Below, one piece after another: positions 48,820 to 62,217 of a DNA stretch of 64,000 nucleotides. Where the stretch lies: the NCBI RefSeq assembly GCF_024713945.1, contig NC_134681.1:2418001-2482000 (forward strand), given 5' to 3'. The translations under genes and the position numbers were made by a program. The DNA is from Dermatophagoides farinae. Taxonomy: Eukaryota > Arthropoda > Arachnida > Sarcoptiformes > Pyroglyphidae. Under the pieces are notes generated by a model. That model made no database searches. It was not told the DNA's origin and was given only the letters and a program-made list of their open reading frames with translations. How positions within the stretch are numbered: position 1 is the stretch's first letter; every line of letters begins with the position of its first letter.

Positions 48820-50490
48820 CGTTATTATTACAACGTTTGCTGTTGAATACAAAGAAAAAATGAATTTTTAGCAATTTTTTCAGAATTGAAAATTTGATAT
48901 TCAAAGAAAAAAAGGCTGGAAAAAATCACAAACACACACACACATCGAAACAAGAATGAATTATAATCAATGAGAATAATTTATTGATTAATCACAATTT
49001 ATTTACAATTTTTCATTTTTTTGTATTTTGTTTTTTCTCAATCGACACCACGATCACTTCAAGAACACTTCTATAGAATCCAATGGTAACCAAAATAGTG
49101 ATTTTTTTTATCGCCAACTTTTTTAACAATTGAAATTTTTAACTTATTCTTGGTTTTCTGATGAAAATAATCAATGACAATGATGATGGTGATGATTAAA
49201 GTGTATCATTTATTTCAAAAAAAAAACAGCAGAAACAACATTGCATTACATTAAGTGCTCATCTTTTATCTAGCTTTATCATCATCATTATGAATGATAA
49301 TCTTGTTTTTTTTCTATTGCAATACTAAACAAGCGATGACAAACGAGAATGATGAATTGGATGACAGTCAAATGTTTTTTAACAATCGACATTTTCTGTT
49401 CTATATTTAATTAATAATTGGTAATAATTTATAAATTCACCTGTTGATGTTTCAATATTGATGATGAGGAAAATAATCACAAATTTATTGATCCAGAGCC
49501 ATTGACATCATGAAATGATTATTGTAATCTTGATCAAAGTACAGATGTACTTGATCCAACAAGAAAAAAAACACACACACATAAACAGACATGGTAATCA
49601 TGGAATAATATTTCTTCTTACTTTTTTTTCTTTTTGCTAGTGATTCTTGATTTATTTTTCTTCGGTTGCTGTTACTGTTGTTGTCATTTTGTTGGAATCG
49701 AAATTCGGATTTTTTTTTTTTGGTTTGGTTCATAAAAAACAAAGAGGAAATCTGTGAGCAGATTAATGTGGTTCTGTAAGGTGGAGTTCAAAAAAGAAAA
49801 CAAATTTGAATTGAACAAAGAATGAGAAAAAAGAAACGAAAACCGAATGTCAAACATGCATCATCATATTTTTCTGTCGTTGACTTTTTTTTTTGTTCTC
49901 TCTTATCATTAGTTCAGTTGTGAAAGAGAGACAGAGAGAGAGAGAAAGGAAGAAAACCAAAAATTCAAAAAAAAAATGACGATAATGATTCCAATGGCAA
50001 CCAGTTTTCTTTCTATGGTTCATATCACCATATGGTAAGCGTTGAGCAGATAAACAAAAACAAAAGAAGAAAATGACGACGGCGATACTCGTTATTGATT
50101 TTTATTTCATTTTTTTTTGTATAAAAAGTTTTCTTTACAATTGAAAAATTCAAAAGAAAAAAAACTGAATTTTTATTCCACGTTTTAATATGGAATATTC
50201 CAAATATTAATCGTGATATATAAAATATTTATTAATAAAAAAAAAGTCAATCAGACACAATACAATGTTTGAGATGAGATGAATAAGAAAGAAAAAGAGA
50301 GAGAGAGAGATATTGAGAGACCGATGAATGAATGAATGGTGACCCACAATATGACAAAAAAAACCCCACAGAAAAAAATGATAAATAAATAAAATTCAAA
50401 GATTAAAAAATTGATGAAAATTGAAATGAAATGAATAAATATAAATTTCTTTTTTTCATATTGATGTTTTTTCATATTTTGTTTCGTTCA
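48820..50490. other. Intergenic, no gene seen
   Basis: 1.7 kb holding the DUF229 promoter and the esterase 3' UTR. TTTATT at 50228-50233 (AATAAA on minus) is a candidate polyA signal for the esterase. AG microsatellites lie at about 49929-49945 and 50297-50309. Confidence 0.55.
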
Positions 50491-52907
50491 TCAATTGAGA
50501 TAATCAGCCAATAGATTATAAAGGTCACAGGATTCATTATGAAAATTATTTCCCATACGCATATTACCGGCTTTTAATTGCATAAATTTTTTTTGTTCCA
50601 TCGTTGTTGGCTGCCATTTTTCATTGAAATAAGTTTCAGGCATTTCACTGACGAAATCGCAATGATTTTTTTTTTTTTTTTGATTGTTTTGAAAAGTTGA
50701 TGTTGTCATCGATGGTGATGACAAAATAAAATTCAAAAAAAAACAGAGAAAAAAGAAATGGAAAAAAAAGATAAATAATCAATCAGACCCAAAGCAATCA
50801 ATTATCAATTATATAATTTATGCTTTTTTTTGCTTTGTTGTCATCATCATCATCATCATTTGAATAATACAAATCAATAAAAACAAAATTCACTTACCCA
50901 GTACGTGCAAAATGTGTCCATGTTTTAATCATAACACTGCTTACATTACGATCATCATCATTATAAAATAATGGATAACGTAATGGATGTCCCATTATGA
51001 AATTGATTTCATCATGATGTGTTACCTGCATCCATTCACCCCATTTGCTATTTTTTGAACGTTGCGCAAATAGATATAGATATGTTGTCGTATTTAATGA
51101 TAATAATTTATCAATAAATTGATATGTAGGACAAACAAACATAACATCACTGAATAGATCGGCTACTTTACGTGCCCATACTATTGGATTATTATTTTCC
51201 TCTTGATCATGATCATCACCACGTATTAAAAGATTTGCCATTGCTGTTGATGTTGATTCTTTCAATCCGGAATCCACGCCCATTGTTACAACACTTTGTC
51301 GTACTTGTTGTAAATGTCTATGTTTTGGTACATCATGTCGTGTATAAATTTTTGGATATGACAAATGTAACATTAATGCACCTTCATTTAGATTAAAGCC
51401 TGCACACAAAAAAATTTGTTGCCCAACATAAGAAAAAAAAGAAAAGAAAATAGAATTATCAAATTGAGAGATTAATCATCATCATCATCATGATTTGGAA
51501 AGATTATTTTTCTGAATGAAGATTATTTTGTTTCTCACGCATTGATTCTATGTCTCATCATCATCATCTGCATCATTCGGTCATTCAATTTTGAAATAAG
51601 CGGATTAATGAAATGGAAACAAACAATACATTGGAAATTCATATTTTGTTTGCATTATACTCACCCATTAGAACTTGTTTTTGCCATATTTTTGTCGATT
51701 CATTATAATCACCAATTAAATTTTGTATATATTCACTTGGTATTGTTGGCATAAATGGTACTGGATTATCACGAACAATTTCATCTTGTGCTTTATAAAT
51801 TTGTTCGAATGGTGTCTGATCAATACAATCGATGATTGGCTCAGGATCATCATATATTGTTTCATTACCTTTTTCATAGCATCCGATAATTTCGGCAAAT
51901 TTTTCCGCTACAATTTCACCACGTGTAAATGCATCTTTCAATAACATTGGTGAACCACTTTGTAATATGGCACGTTGAAATAAACGTTGTGCTGGTGATG
52001 CAAACATATGGAAACCGATGGAAATCGAACCAGCCGATGTTCCAAACAATGTTATGGAATTTGGATTACCACCAAAATAACGAATATTATCATGTATCCA
52101 TTTTAAGGCCATTGCTTGATCAAATAAACCCATATTACCAGGTATACGGTCAGAATCAAGATCTAAAAAGCCGAATATACCCAATCTATATTGAATGGTA
52201 ACGACGACGACATCACCATGTGCCGCCAACATTCGGCCATCATATTCATCAACACTGATTGAACCAATTGTGAATAATCCACCATGTATCAGAACCATAA
52301 CGGATTTATTTCTTGAACCAATTGGACTCCAAATATTCAAATAAAGACAATCTTCCGATACATTTTGATTGATAATATGTACGGGAAACAAACGTTGTGT
52401 ATATTCAGATTGTATACATGGTGATGGAAATTCAGTTGCATCTTTAATACCGGTCCATTTACGTATTGGACGTGTACGACGAAAACGTAATTTATCGATA
52501 GGTGGCTGGCCAAATGGTACTGATAAAAATGTTTGCACTTCAACACCATTAACATTTTGCACAAAACCACGTAAACGACCTAATCTTGTTCTTATGACCA
52601 TATGTCTTAATATTTGTGTTTCACCAAGCACATAATTTTGATCATCATCATCATCATTATTAACAATACCGATGATGTTATCAAAATCACCACGAAAAAA
52701 TGATTTCACTGAATGACTTACATATGTGATTACATGATAATTATTAAATGCTTGATAAACAATCACACCGACGATTAGAATTAGTAGAAAATATCGTAGA
52801 ATCAGACTAGATATACTGCTATTATTAGCATCATTATTATTGCCACAATCATTATCATCACAATGATTTGTTGGGCATTTTTTACCATTACGTTTTCTTT
52901 GAAACAT
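50491..52907 (-). CDS. Membrane-anchored carboxylesterase/cholinesterase-family protein
   Basis: Three exons: 52907-51665, 51399-50898, 50647-50491; 633 aa. Short Cys-containing basic/acidic N-terminus, one TM (about 31-54), then the extracellular or lumenal COesterase domain (from about 107): TRLGRLRG, FLSVPFGQPP, SEDCLYLNIW, IHGGLFTIGS, QYRLGIFGFLDL, GNMGLFDQAMALKWIHDNI, FGGNPNSITLFGTSAGS, then across intron 1 GFNLNEGALML and later VTHHDEINFIMGHPL. The triad can be placed as Ser291, the Glu of NEG and the first His of THHDEI. Two motifs differ from the norm: GESAG is GTSAG and HGGG is HGGL. It could be a slow or altered esterase, or a cholinesterase-like adhesion protein. The type II anchor is unusual, since most members are secreted, GPI-anchored or type I. 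Confidence 0.82.
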
Positions 52908-53638
52908 TTTGTGGTTTAATTTTTTTCTGTTTTTTATTACCGTTTTTCTTTTATATTTTTATAATTTTCAAATAAATAAAAAAACAAAACATTTACACTG
53001 AACAGTGTGGCAAAACGAGAGAAAAAAACTTTTTTTTTTTTGGCACACAAACACACACACACACACATTTATTTAAAATTTTGTTATTGAAAAATTATTG
53101 AATGTCATCAGAACAAAAAAAAAATAATAAACAAATTCGTCGTTTGTCGATTGCCGATGTTTTTTTGTTGTTGTTAATCGATCAAAGTTGAAATTGAAAT
53201 TGAACGTTGATGATGATGATGATGATGATGAAAATTTGAATGGCTTTTTTTTCGTTGTTGTTGTCGTTTTCAACATTCGTTGTCTGTCTCTGTGTGTGAC
53301 AATGTGTTTATTATGGATACAGAAATTATTTTCCACTTGGATTTTTTTTTTTTTTTTTGATTTCATTCAATTTCAATAAATAAAATGAATCGTTTGTTTA
53401 GCCAGAACAACAGTAACAACAACAAAGTTTATCTAGCCATAGCTTGTTTGAATGAATGAATGAATTAGAATGAAAAAAGACGCGCGCGTTTTTGTTGTCT
53501 TTTTTTTTCTTTGCAAAATCTGATTTTTAAAAAATCATTGGCTAAGATTTTTTGTTGTTGTTGTTGTTGTTGTTGTGTGTGGACAAATTTCTTTTTTATA
53601 TATCGTTTTTTTCGTTGAGAAAATTATTATCAATTCAC

Positions 53639-53666
<28 letters not shown>
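53639..53666. repeat. (TG)n microsatellite
   Basis: Uninterrupted TG repeat of about 28 nt in the gene desert. Confidence 0.93.
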
Positions 53667-53669
<3 letters not shown>

Positions 53670-53728
53670 AAACGAATGAATGAATGAATGAACGGATGGA
53701 TGGATTTTTTTTTCTCTACCTGATGATA

Positions 53729-53762
53729 GTACGTACGAATGAACGAACCTTTACGTACGTAC
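53729..53762. repeat. GTACGTACG inverted repeat
   Basis: GTACGTACG at 53729-53737 and its exact complement at 53754-53762 with a 16-nt loop. Each arm is itself largely palindromic. CpG-containing, unlike its AT-rich surroundings. Confidence 0.8.
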
Positions 53763-56700
53763 CTAAAGCGTAATATATACACAATATATGTATATAATTC
53801 AATGGCAGCTCTTTTTTTTCCCCATCATCATCATCATTATTATCATTATCATTATTTCAGGCTATTTCACAACATTGAAAATTTTCTGACACACACACAC
53901 ACAATATCATATTACAAACACATCCTTTTTTTTATATTTCAAATTTTTCTTTTCTTTCCCAAATCATTCGAATTAATTCTATCTATCGAAATTTCCCTTG
54001 TAGGTAAAATAACAATTATAATAATAAAAAAAAAGTAGTGAGAAAATCAATTGTAAATAAGTAATTATGATAATTATTATACAATACACACACAAAAATA
54101 AATCAATAAATGACTATTGGCATGGATGTCATCATCATCATCCTCAACAACTTTGATTTTAATCGATGTATTACTGTATATATAATTATTTTATATCGAT
54201 TTGTTGTTGTTGTTGTTGTCGGTTTCATTAGTATATGAGACAATAAAGTGGAATGACATTGAACAAAAACAGCAACAGGCGTCAATCGCCATCGTCGTCA
54301 TCATCATCTTTTTTTTTGTCATTTTTGTTAATCCATTTTGGATTGGGAAAAAATCTCATTTTTTCCATAATTTACATCATCAAAAATACCACGACGACAA
54401 TATTGATCAACTTCAAATTTCCAATCGTTGATAGGTTTATGGAAAAATTTAAGTTCTACCAAAAATGTTTCATACATTCCAATCATTTATGTGACGATAA
54501 TCTATAATCGTTTATTGTTTATTCATTTTTTTTCGATTGAAAATTTAAATTTTGTTTTATTTTAACTAACAATGACAAAAACGACAATCGACGCAAATCA
54601 ATTATATGAAACAAAAATTCAATCATCATCATCATCATCATCATCCAAAAGGACATTGATTGTTTGTAGTCAATAGCAAACATCAAACAATAGATTTTTG
54701 TTTTTTGTTTTGTTTTCTCACGATTTTTTATGGCCATAATAATGACCATGATGATGACGATGATGATCACAATCGGAATCGATAAATACGAAATAAAACA
54801 AAACAAAACAAAACAGGCTTTCAAACAATAAAAAAAATGTTTTTTTTGTGATTTGATCACATCAATCAAATTTATTCTAATACAATGATGATGATGGTGA
54901 ATTAAAAGAGAAAAAAAAATAAAAAAAAATCGATAACAATAATGACAATACACACGTATTTATTACAATGATGATGATGATGATTAAATCGATATGATAA
55001 TCGATAATGTCTTGGAATCGATTATTTCTTTATTGTTTGGGAACCAAATAAAATGACATTTCAATATCATTCATTTTTATTATAGTCAAAAACACACACA
55101 CACACACTTACACGATGAAAATGTACCGGAAATTATTATTATTATTTTTAATTTTCTCCCTTACCTCCCATCTACTACCACATTTCTTATTCTTTATTAT
55201 CAATAATGTTTTTGCGTTTACTTGATTCTGACATTCAAACGCAAACACAAACACGAATACAATTGAGTTTTATTTTCGATCAAAAACGAAGTAAATATCA
55301 CTTGTTGTCGCCGTTTGTGATGAAAATGATTGAGAGAAAAAAAAGGATTGAATCGATAAACAAACAAATGAAAAACGGCTGTCATGGCTGAAGATAGTAT
55401 TAGAGAAAAAAAATTTTCATTTCTTTTTCACCGAAAAGAAGAGAGAAAAAAAATAGAAAATCCAATTCCAAATTCTTTGTTATTCGAATTTATCATCCGG
55501 AACTTCTTTTGTTGTCCAGAATTTGTTTATTTTCATTTTGTGTATCTTCGCAGTATTCACATTCGCATTATCATCATCATCATTTTCTTTAACGTTTATT
55601 TTTTTTTCTCAATTTTTCATTTGACTTTCGATTTATTTGTCATTCAAATTTTATGTTTATTTGTTGAAAATTTTCTAGTTGTTGTAGACTAACAAAAAAA
55701 AAATTATATGATGAAGCAAATGAAATAAAAAAAAACTTTATTCCATTGAACATCTTTCAAAAACAAACACACACACACACGCACGCAAAATGTTGACAAA
55801 TTTTTAAAAAAAATTCAAAAATTCCAAGAAGAAAAATCGAAAAAAAGTTTTTTTTCTTCATCTTAATTCGTCTGGATGACATCATCATTATTTGATGTTG
55901 ATGATTACATATGGATATAGGAAAAATAAGTGTCACACATAGATAGAAAACTAATCTCAATGTCATGTATGACACACACACACACACAGTGATAAACACA
56001 GAAATGATTGATACCATTAATATAATTCGGATATAAAAATATCAATATTACATATGTGAAAATGATCAATAATCATCATCATCATCGTTATGAGCCCTAA
56101 AGGGCCATCCATATACGATGATGATATTTAATTTGATTTTTTTTTGTTTGTTTGTTTATTATTTTGGTGACCGTGATGATCATTAGTGTTTTGAATATAT
56201 GGTTTTGTAAATTTTTTTTTTTTAATTTTCATTGATTTTAATCTAGCTATTATTTTTTTTCACTTTTTTTTTGTTTTGGACTTGAAAAAATTGTTTGCCC
56301 TTCGCCAATGTGTGATGTCTCTTGTATCTCCCCACTGAATAAAACACACACACACACAGGTGGAAATAAGTGTTACGATAATGAAAACGAAATGAAAAAA
56401 AAGTCAGGAAGTCATTTTTATTGATAAATATATGTTACTTAATGTATAAAATACAAAACAGGGGAAAGGAAAAAAATCAGAAAAAAAAGTTTTTTTTTTA
56501 TTTCTATGCTAAAATGATGTGTCCTGTCAATGGCCAAATGACCGTCAATCCAAATGGCTCATCATCATCTCTTTTTTACACATGTGATGTTTTTTTACAG
56601 TGTGCAATTTTTTTTTCTTTCTTTCTTTCTGAGTGTTTTTTCTGTGTGTGTGTAGTTCATCATCATCATCATGTTAACCGTGACTGACTGACTGACTGAC

Positions 56701-59700
56701 TGACATTTTTGATATTTGAACCTTGCTTTTTTTTCATTTATTGATCAAAATCTATTTAACAGCAACAACAACAACAACAACAAAATTATATCATCACAAA
56801 AAAAATGAATTTTTCATTCATGATTTAAATTTTTGGCCCAAAATGTCAAAATCATTTTTTGAGGATTAAACATACAGATGATGATGATGAAATTCATTCA
56901 GGAACAAGAAAAAAGAAAAAAAAAACAAATTTCAATGCCAAATCTCAATGTGAGAGATATATGTCACATTTTTTTCCTGTTTCAATATATTTAGGAACAA
57001 AAATATTGATTAGTGAATGTCATTCACCAATATGTTGCTGTTTGTTTATCTGTTTTTGTAGTACCGGATATGCAAACAAAAATAGAGAGAGAGAGAGAGA
57101 GAGAGAGGGAAAACGAACAAATATCTTTCACATTTGATTAAGAAAGACAACAACAACATGGTGGTTAGATTTCTTAATTTGTGTGCATTTTCAATGGCAA
57201 TATTAATTTTTAATGGGCCAACATAATACTTGATTATTACCTAATCAACGTTTCCAAATTGTAGATTTTTTTCATGCCGCATTTTGAATCGGAATGAAAA
57301 TTTTTTTTTCCGCTCGAAAAAAATTCTGGAGAAAAATGTGCACGCCGCTTGTTTGATTGTTGATGGATATAATTATATAGAAGATTTTTCTGCATATCTA
57401 AATATTCATTGTATCGATCAAATGGATATCGATAATTGATTGAATAAATCAATTATTTTAAAAAATTAAATCATCAAAATGATTATGATAAACTCATTGG
57501 TCACGATTTTGGCCAACTTTGATGAAATTGAATATCTCATTTCATCATTATAATAGATAATCCAGAAAAAAAAAATTTTGATGATAAATTCTGCAAACAG
57601 AAATGAATGAATAAATGATCAGATGGAGAGAAAAAGGCAGAGAAAAAAAATGTTTGCACAAATGTAGTAGGCAGCATCATCATCATCATCATCATCATCA
57701 TCAACATCAATTAATTAGCTATAACAACATGTTATTGTCGTTGTTGTTGTTGTTGTTGTTGTTTTTTATTGATGTTGTACATTTTTATATTCTCTGGCTC
57801 TTTCTCTTGAGCACACAAACACACACTTTTACTATAAACTAATTTTATCGCTTGGCCAGTCAAACATAATTGTCAATTGTTATTACTATCATTTATCATC
57901 ATCATGTAACTCATCGGATGATTCGTATGATATCGTTTTTTTTTGTTTTATTTTGTTTTTGTCAATGTTTGTTTGTCATTATTCATTCATGTGTGTTTTT
58001 TAACTAGAAATCAAAAATTGTCAATGTTGTAGTCATAGTTGTTGTTGTTGTTTTCGTATTCATATTCATTTGAAATGTTTATTTGGACAAGAAACCGTAT
58101 AAAGAATGAAAGGGAAAAATATCGTTACGAAATATTCTGTTTTGTTTTCGTTAAAATAGTAACACAGAGAAAAATTCTTGCATTCAGATTCGGATGATGA
58201 CTGCGATTATCAGAATTTATGCGTCACAGTTAAAACAACTAGAACACATATCATCATCATCTGTGCTAATCAAGGTTGGTTTTGAGAAAAAAAAATGACT
58301 AGACAATATGTCTTCACACAGTTTATTAAGACGGAAAAATTAACAAATCAAATGGTCGATCCTGTTTCAAATTTAGTTCCATTTTTTGTTTCCCTTTTTC
58401 TTTTTTATTTATTACAATTTTTGTCATCAACATCATTTTTTCTTCTTTTTTTGAGCAGTTTTTTTTATCCCATTTTTGCACTTTATAATCATCATCATCA
58501 TCATCTTGTTTGTACTTGACCATATATATTGTAATAAACCCAAAAAAAGTGAATGATTTGCTAGATAGATGGGTGTGTATTGCTTTTTTTTTGTTTTGTT
58601 TTGCTGTGAATGTTTTTCATGTTTTTGACATATCTATTTATCTATCCATGGATGGTGATGTCCACGAATTTTTTTCTATTATTTATTTTTTTTTATTATA
58701 AAACAAGAAGCATATTTGTGTCAACATTTTATGCCTTTTTGCCTTCTTTTTTCGTGATGTCCATCGTGTTTTTTTTTCTATCTTCACCGTCCTTATTCAT
58801 TTGTTCATTTTGTATTAACAACATGATACTTAAATAAAAAAAAAATATGAAAAATGGGATCAAAGCAAAAAAAACAGACAGACAGACAGAGGGAGAAAGC
58901 CTGTGTTTGTGTTTGTGTGTCTTGTATCAAGTAATTCGATGAAAACAAGTTGTCTGTCAGCGACAGCAGCAGTAGCTGTTATTATTTTTCTCGAAAAAAA
59001 AAATCTCAATATAATTCGTGTATGCTTGAAAGAAAAGAAAACAAATTCATGAAACAAAATGAAATTTTTGTCAAACAAAAAAAAAAAAAATAAAAATAAA
59101 ACAAATATCCGCATCATTCAAAAACAACAACAACAACAAAAAAAAATTCCAAACAATTGATCGACATTTATCATCAGAAACGAATCGAATACCAGAAATC
59201 AGATTTTTTTTGTTCATAAAAATAAATGATAACCGATTGACAAATCACAACAACAGACCAATGGAATAATGAAAAAGCAAAGAATTTTTGTTCTAGAAAC
59301 GAAAAAAAAATAAAATTCCGATTCAATTTTTGATAAATTGAGAAAAATTACGACCTTATGGCCAATTCATGATGATCATCATGTCTGGTGAGGATTGAAT
59401 TGGTGAAAAAAGATGGAAAAAAATGGCCAATAAATATTGCGTAGCAAAACAAAATTTTTGTATTTCATTTCATCATCATGTGATTAATTTTTTAAAATAA
59501 AAAACTTGAACAAATTCCATTCCATGTTCATCCATCCATTCAAATGATTGAGGAAAAAAAATCCTTTCAATAGCATCAACAGTAAATGTCTTTTGGAATG
59601 GAATAATTTTACAATCAACAACAACGATATAACATTGAATAACAACTCAATCGAACAAATTGGACAAACAACAACAACCAGAACAACTAGAACCGAAATT

Positions 59701-61855
59701 CATTTTTGTTTAGATTCAGATGTTCATCATTAAATCATTAATCTTGCAATTATAGTTCTGGAACTGTTTTTTTTTCTTTGATTTATTAACCATATGTGTG
59801 TATCCATCACGAATTGGGAATCATCTGGGATTTGGAATGATAATTTTTTTCGTTTTATTTTGCTAAAATCCCAAATCGATGTCAAGTATGGAGATGATCA
59901 TTATCATCATGTGTGTGTGTGTGTTTAGAATTTTGACAAACAAACAAAAAATAAACAAAACCGGGTAATGTTATCACATTTTACCGTTGTTGTCGTCGTC
60001 GCTGTAAACACTAACCGATTACATACAGCCACTCACTCTTTTTCATTTATGCTGTCTTGTTTGTCGATTCGATTGGTTTTGTTTTGCAAAAAAAAAAAAA
60101 AATAAATTGTATATAAAGGTGGAAATTTTTATTGACAGAATGTTGCTGTTATTGTCAATTGGCTATTTTCATTTATCGATTCTTGAAATTTGAAAACAAA
60201 AATCAATGGCTTCATCTAACAGTCATTGTTGTTTTTTTTTTAAAAAAACACCTGAGAAAAATATTGTATTTTCAACAAAAACAAACGTAAAATATAAAAT
60301 TATCATCATTTCTTTTTCGTCATCTGACAGATAAGAAAAAAAAATAAAGAAACCAAAACAAAACAAATTCCCGAATGGTTCCGGCCATTCATTCATTCAA
60401 TGACAAACAAACAAACAAAAAATAATGAAATTCAATTATGTTCATGAAAAGAAGGTTGAAAAGCAAAAAAATTAATATGTAACAAATGTGTGTGCGTGTG
60501 TGTGTGTGTTTTAAATAGAACAGTGAAATGTGAAATTTCAAAATTCAAAGCAAAGCAAAAGAAATTTGTAATGGCCAATAAACAGCAACAACACAACCAT
60601 GATATGAATGTTGATTCAGTGTTTTTTTTTGTCCTCTTGCTGTTTCTAAATGTGTGTTGTGATGCAATGCGTGCGTGTGTGTGTGTGTGTGAATATTCAA
60701 TTTTTTTTTGGGTACAGATTCATTGTGTAAAAAATTTGATTCATTATTTTTTTTCACATTGTAAAGAATCAAATTTTCAATGAAATAAAGAGAGTGAAAA
60801 TAGAGAGCGAGAGTGAGAGAGAGAGAGAGGAAAAATGACCGAGAAATTTATTGATTGATTGATTTAGGTAAACATGTTGCTTAGATAATGAATTATGATA
60901 ATAATAATATTATTATGATGAATAATGGGAGAAAAAATCATTATTTTTTTTTTTTTTGTTGGACATGAATATGAATAAAATGAATATAATCATAATGGGA
61001 ATTTGATTGGAAATTTTTTTTTTCGTTTCGTTTGTTTGTTTGCCTGTTTAATTTAATCATTTTATTCTGGGTGATATGCATTGTTGATGATGATGATGAT
61101 GATGATGAATAAGCATTAGATTTTTGGATGGATGAAAAACCATGTCAAAAGAATTGAATTTTAATAAATGAATTGTTGCTGTAGTTGTTTGGTTGAAAAA
61201 AGATCATTTTTTCAATACAATTTCCGTCGTCCGTTTTTTCATCATCATACGTATCATTATAGGCTTGTTGTTTTGGTCAATATATGGCCACTTTGACTGT
61301 CCTAGATGAAAATTTTAACCAATTTTTTTACAAAGTTTGATGAATGATAATTACAATTACATGAATGACATATAAATAGAATAATAATAATAATATTTGT
61401 GTGTGTAAAATGAAAGGAACAATTGAAACAGAAACAGAGAAAAAAAATCAATATTATATCACAGGTGGTGGTATCATGTAATAATGGAACAACAACAGCA
61501 AAAAAAAAAAACGATGGAACGATGATTATGATTAATAAAAAAAAATTTTTTCATTAATTATATTCATCAACAGGAACCAGAGAAAAAAAAATGAAAAATT
61601 ACAATACAAATTTAATTATCATATATATATTCATGTGGGTTTGTTGTTGAAGGTGTTTGTAATTTTATTTTTGTGTGTGTGTGTGTGTGATTGTGTGAGT
61701 GGGTGATGAATGGATGAAAAAAAAAAATAATGATGATGAAAATTAGTAAGAAAGTCAAGTTGTTAGGTTGGCGATAGTAGTAGTTAGTTCGTTTTTTTTG
61801 AAAATGTTCAATCCAAGCAGAGGCAGAAACAGAAACAGAAATAGCGAAGCGAAAA

Positions 61856-61859
<4 letters not shown>

Positions 61860-61896
<37 letters not shown>
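61860..61896. repeat. 37-nt poly-T tract
   Basis: Longest homopolymer in the window. Its exact length in any assembly is unreliable. Confidence 0.9.
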
Positions 61897-61897
<1 letters not shown>

Positions 61898-62217
61898 GTT
61901 ATAAAGCGCCAGCAAGAAAATTTGCCAAATAAAATAATGGGATGGCGAATGGAAAGAGAGATAAAGATATGAAATAGAAAAAATGAAACGAGAAATAAAA
62001 AAAAAATTAAAATTACAAATTGAATTTATCAAATCTTCCTAATGTTGTACAAGTTAATATTCTTTGTGGGCGTGTGTATGTAATTGTTGTTGATATAATA
62101 ATTGAAAACAAAAAAAAAACGAAAACAAATGAAAATTCTCTAAAGTTTCTTTGTGTTTTTTTTTCTTTTTTGAGCATTTCTATTTCTTTTTGCTTCTGTA
62201 TTTTTGTTTTTTTAGGA

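Larger units (their letters stand above)
52908..62217. other. 9.3-kb gene desert next to the CCHamide-type receptor
   Basis: No gene can be supported on either strand. Open frames are repeat-driven. Contents: GT repeat (53639-53666), GTT runs (53554), CAT runs (54619, 56658, 57676), GA repeats (57086-57107, 60818-60829), AAAC repeats (54798), a GTACGTACG inverted repeat (53729-53762) and a 37-nt T tract (61860-61896). It lies downstream (3') of the class A receptor and upstream of the esterase, so esterase regulatory sequence and receptor 3' UTR are likely. Confidence 0.55.

Noticed and set aside
48820-48852. Extended N-terminus of the DUF229 protein from 48852
   Set aside because: That frame starts at TTG; the first ATG is at 48819 and directly precedes the basic-plus-TM anchor.
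54519-54953. 144-aa minus-strand frame with hydrophobic runs
   Set aside because: Ile/Met/His runs come from CAT/ATG repeats; no membrane-protein family pattern.
56088-56105. GCCCTAAAGGGC hairpin suggestive of a terminator
   Set aside because: Five-base stem only, no nearby gene; rho-independent terminators are not expected in this genome.
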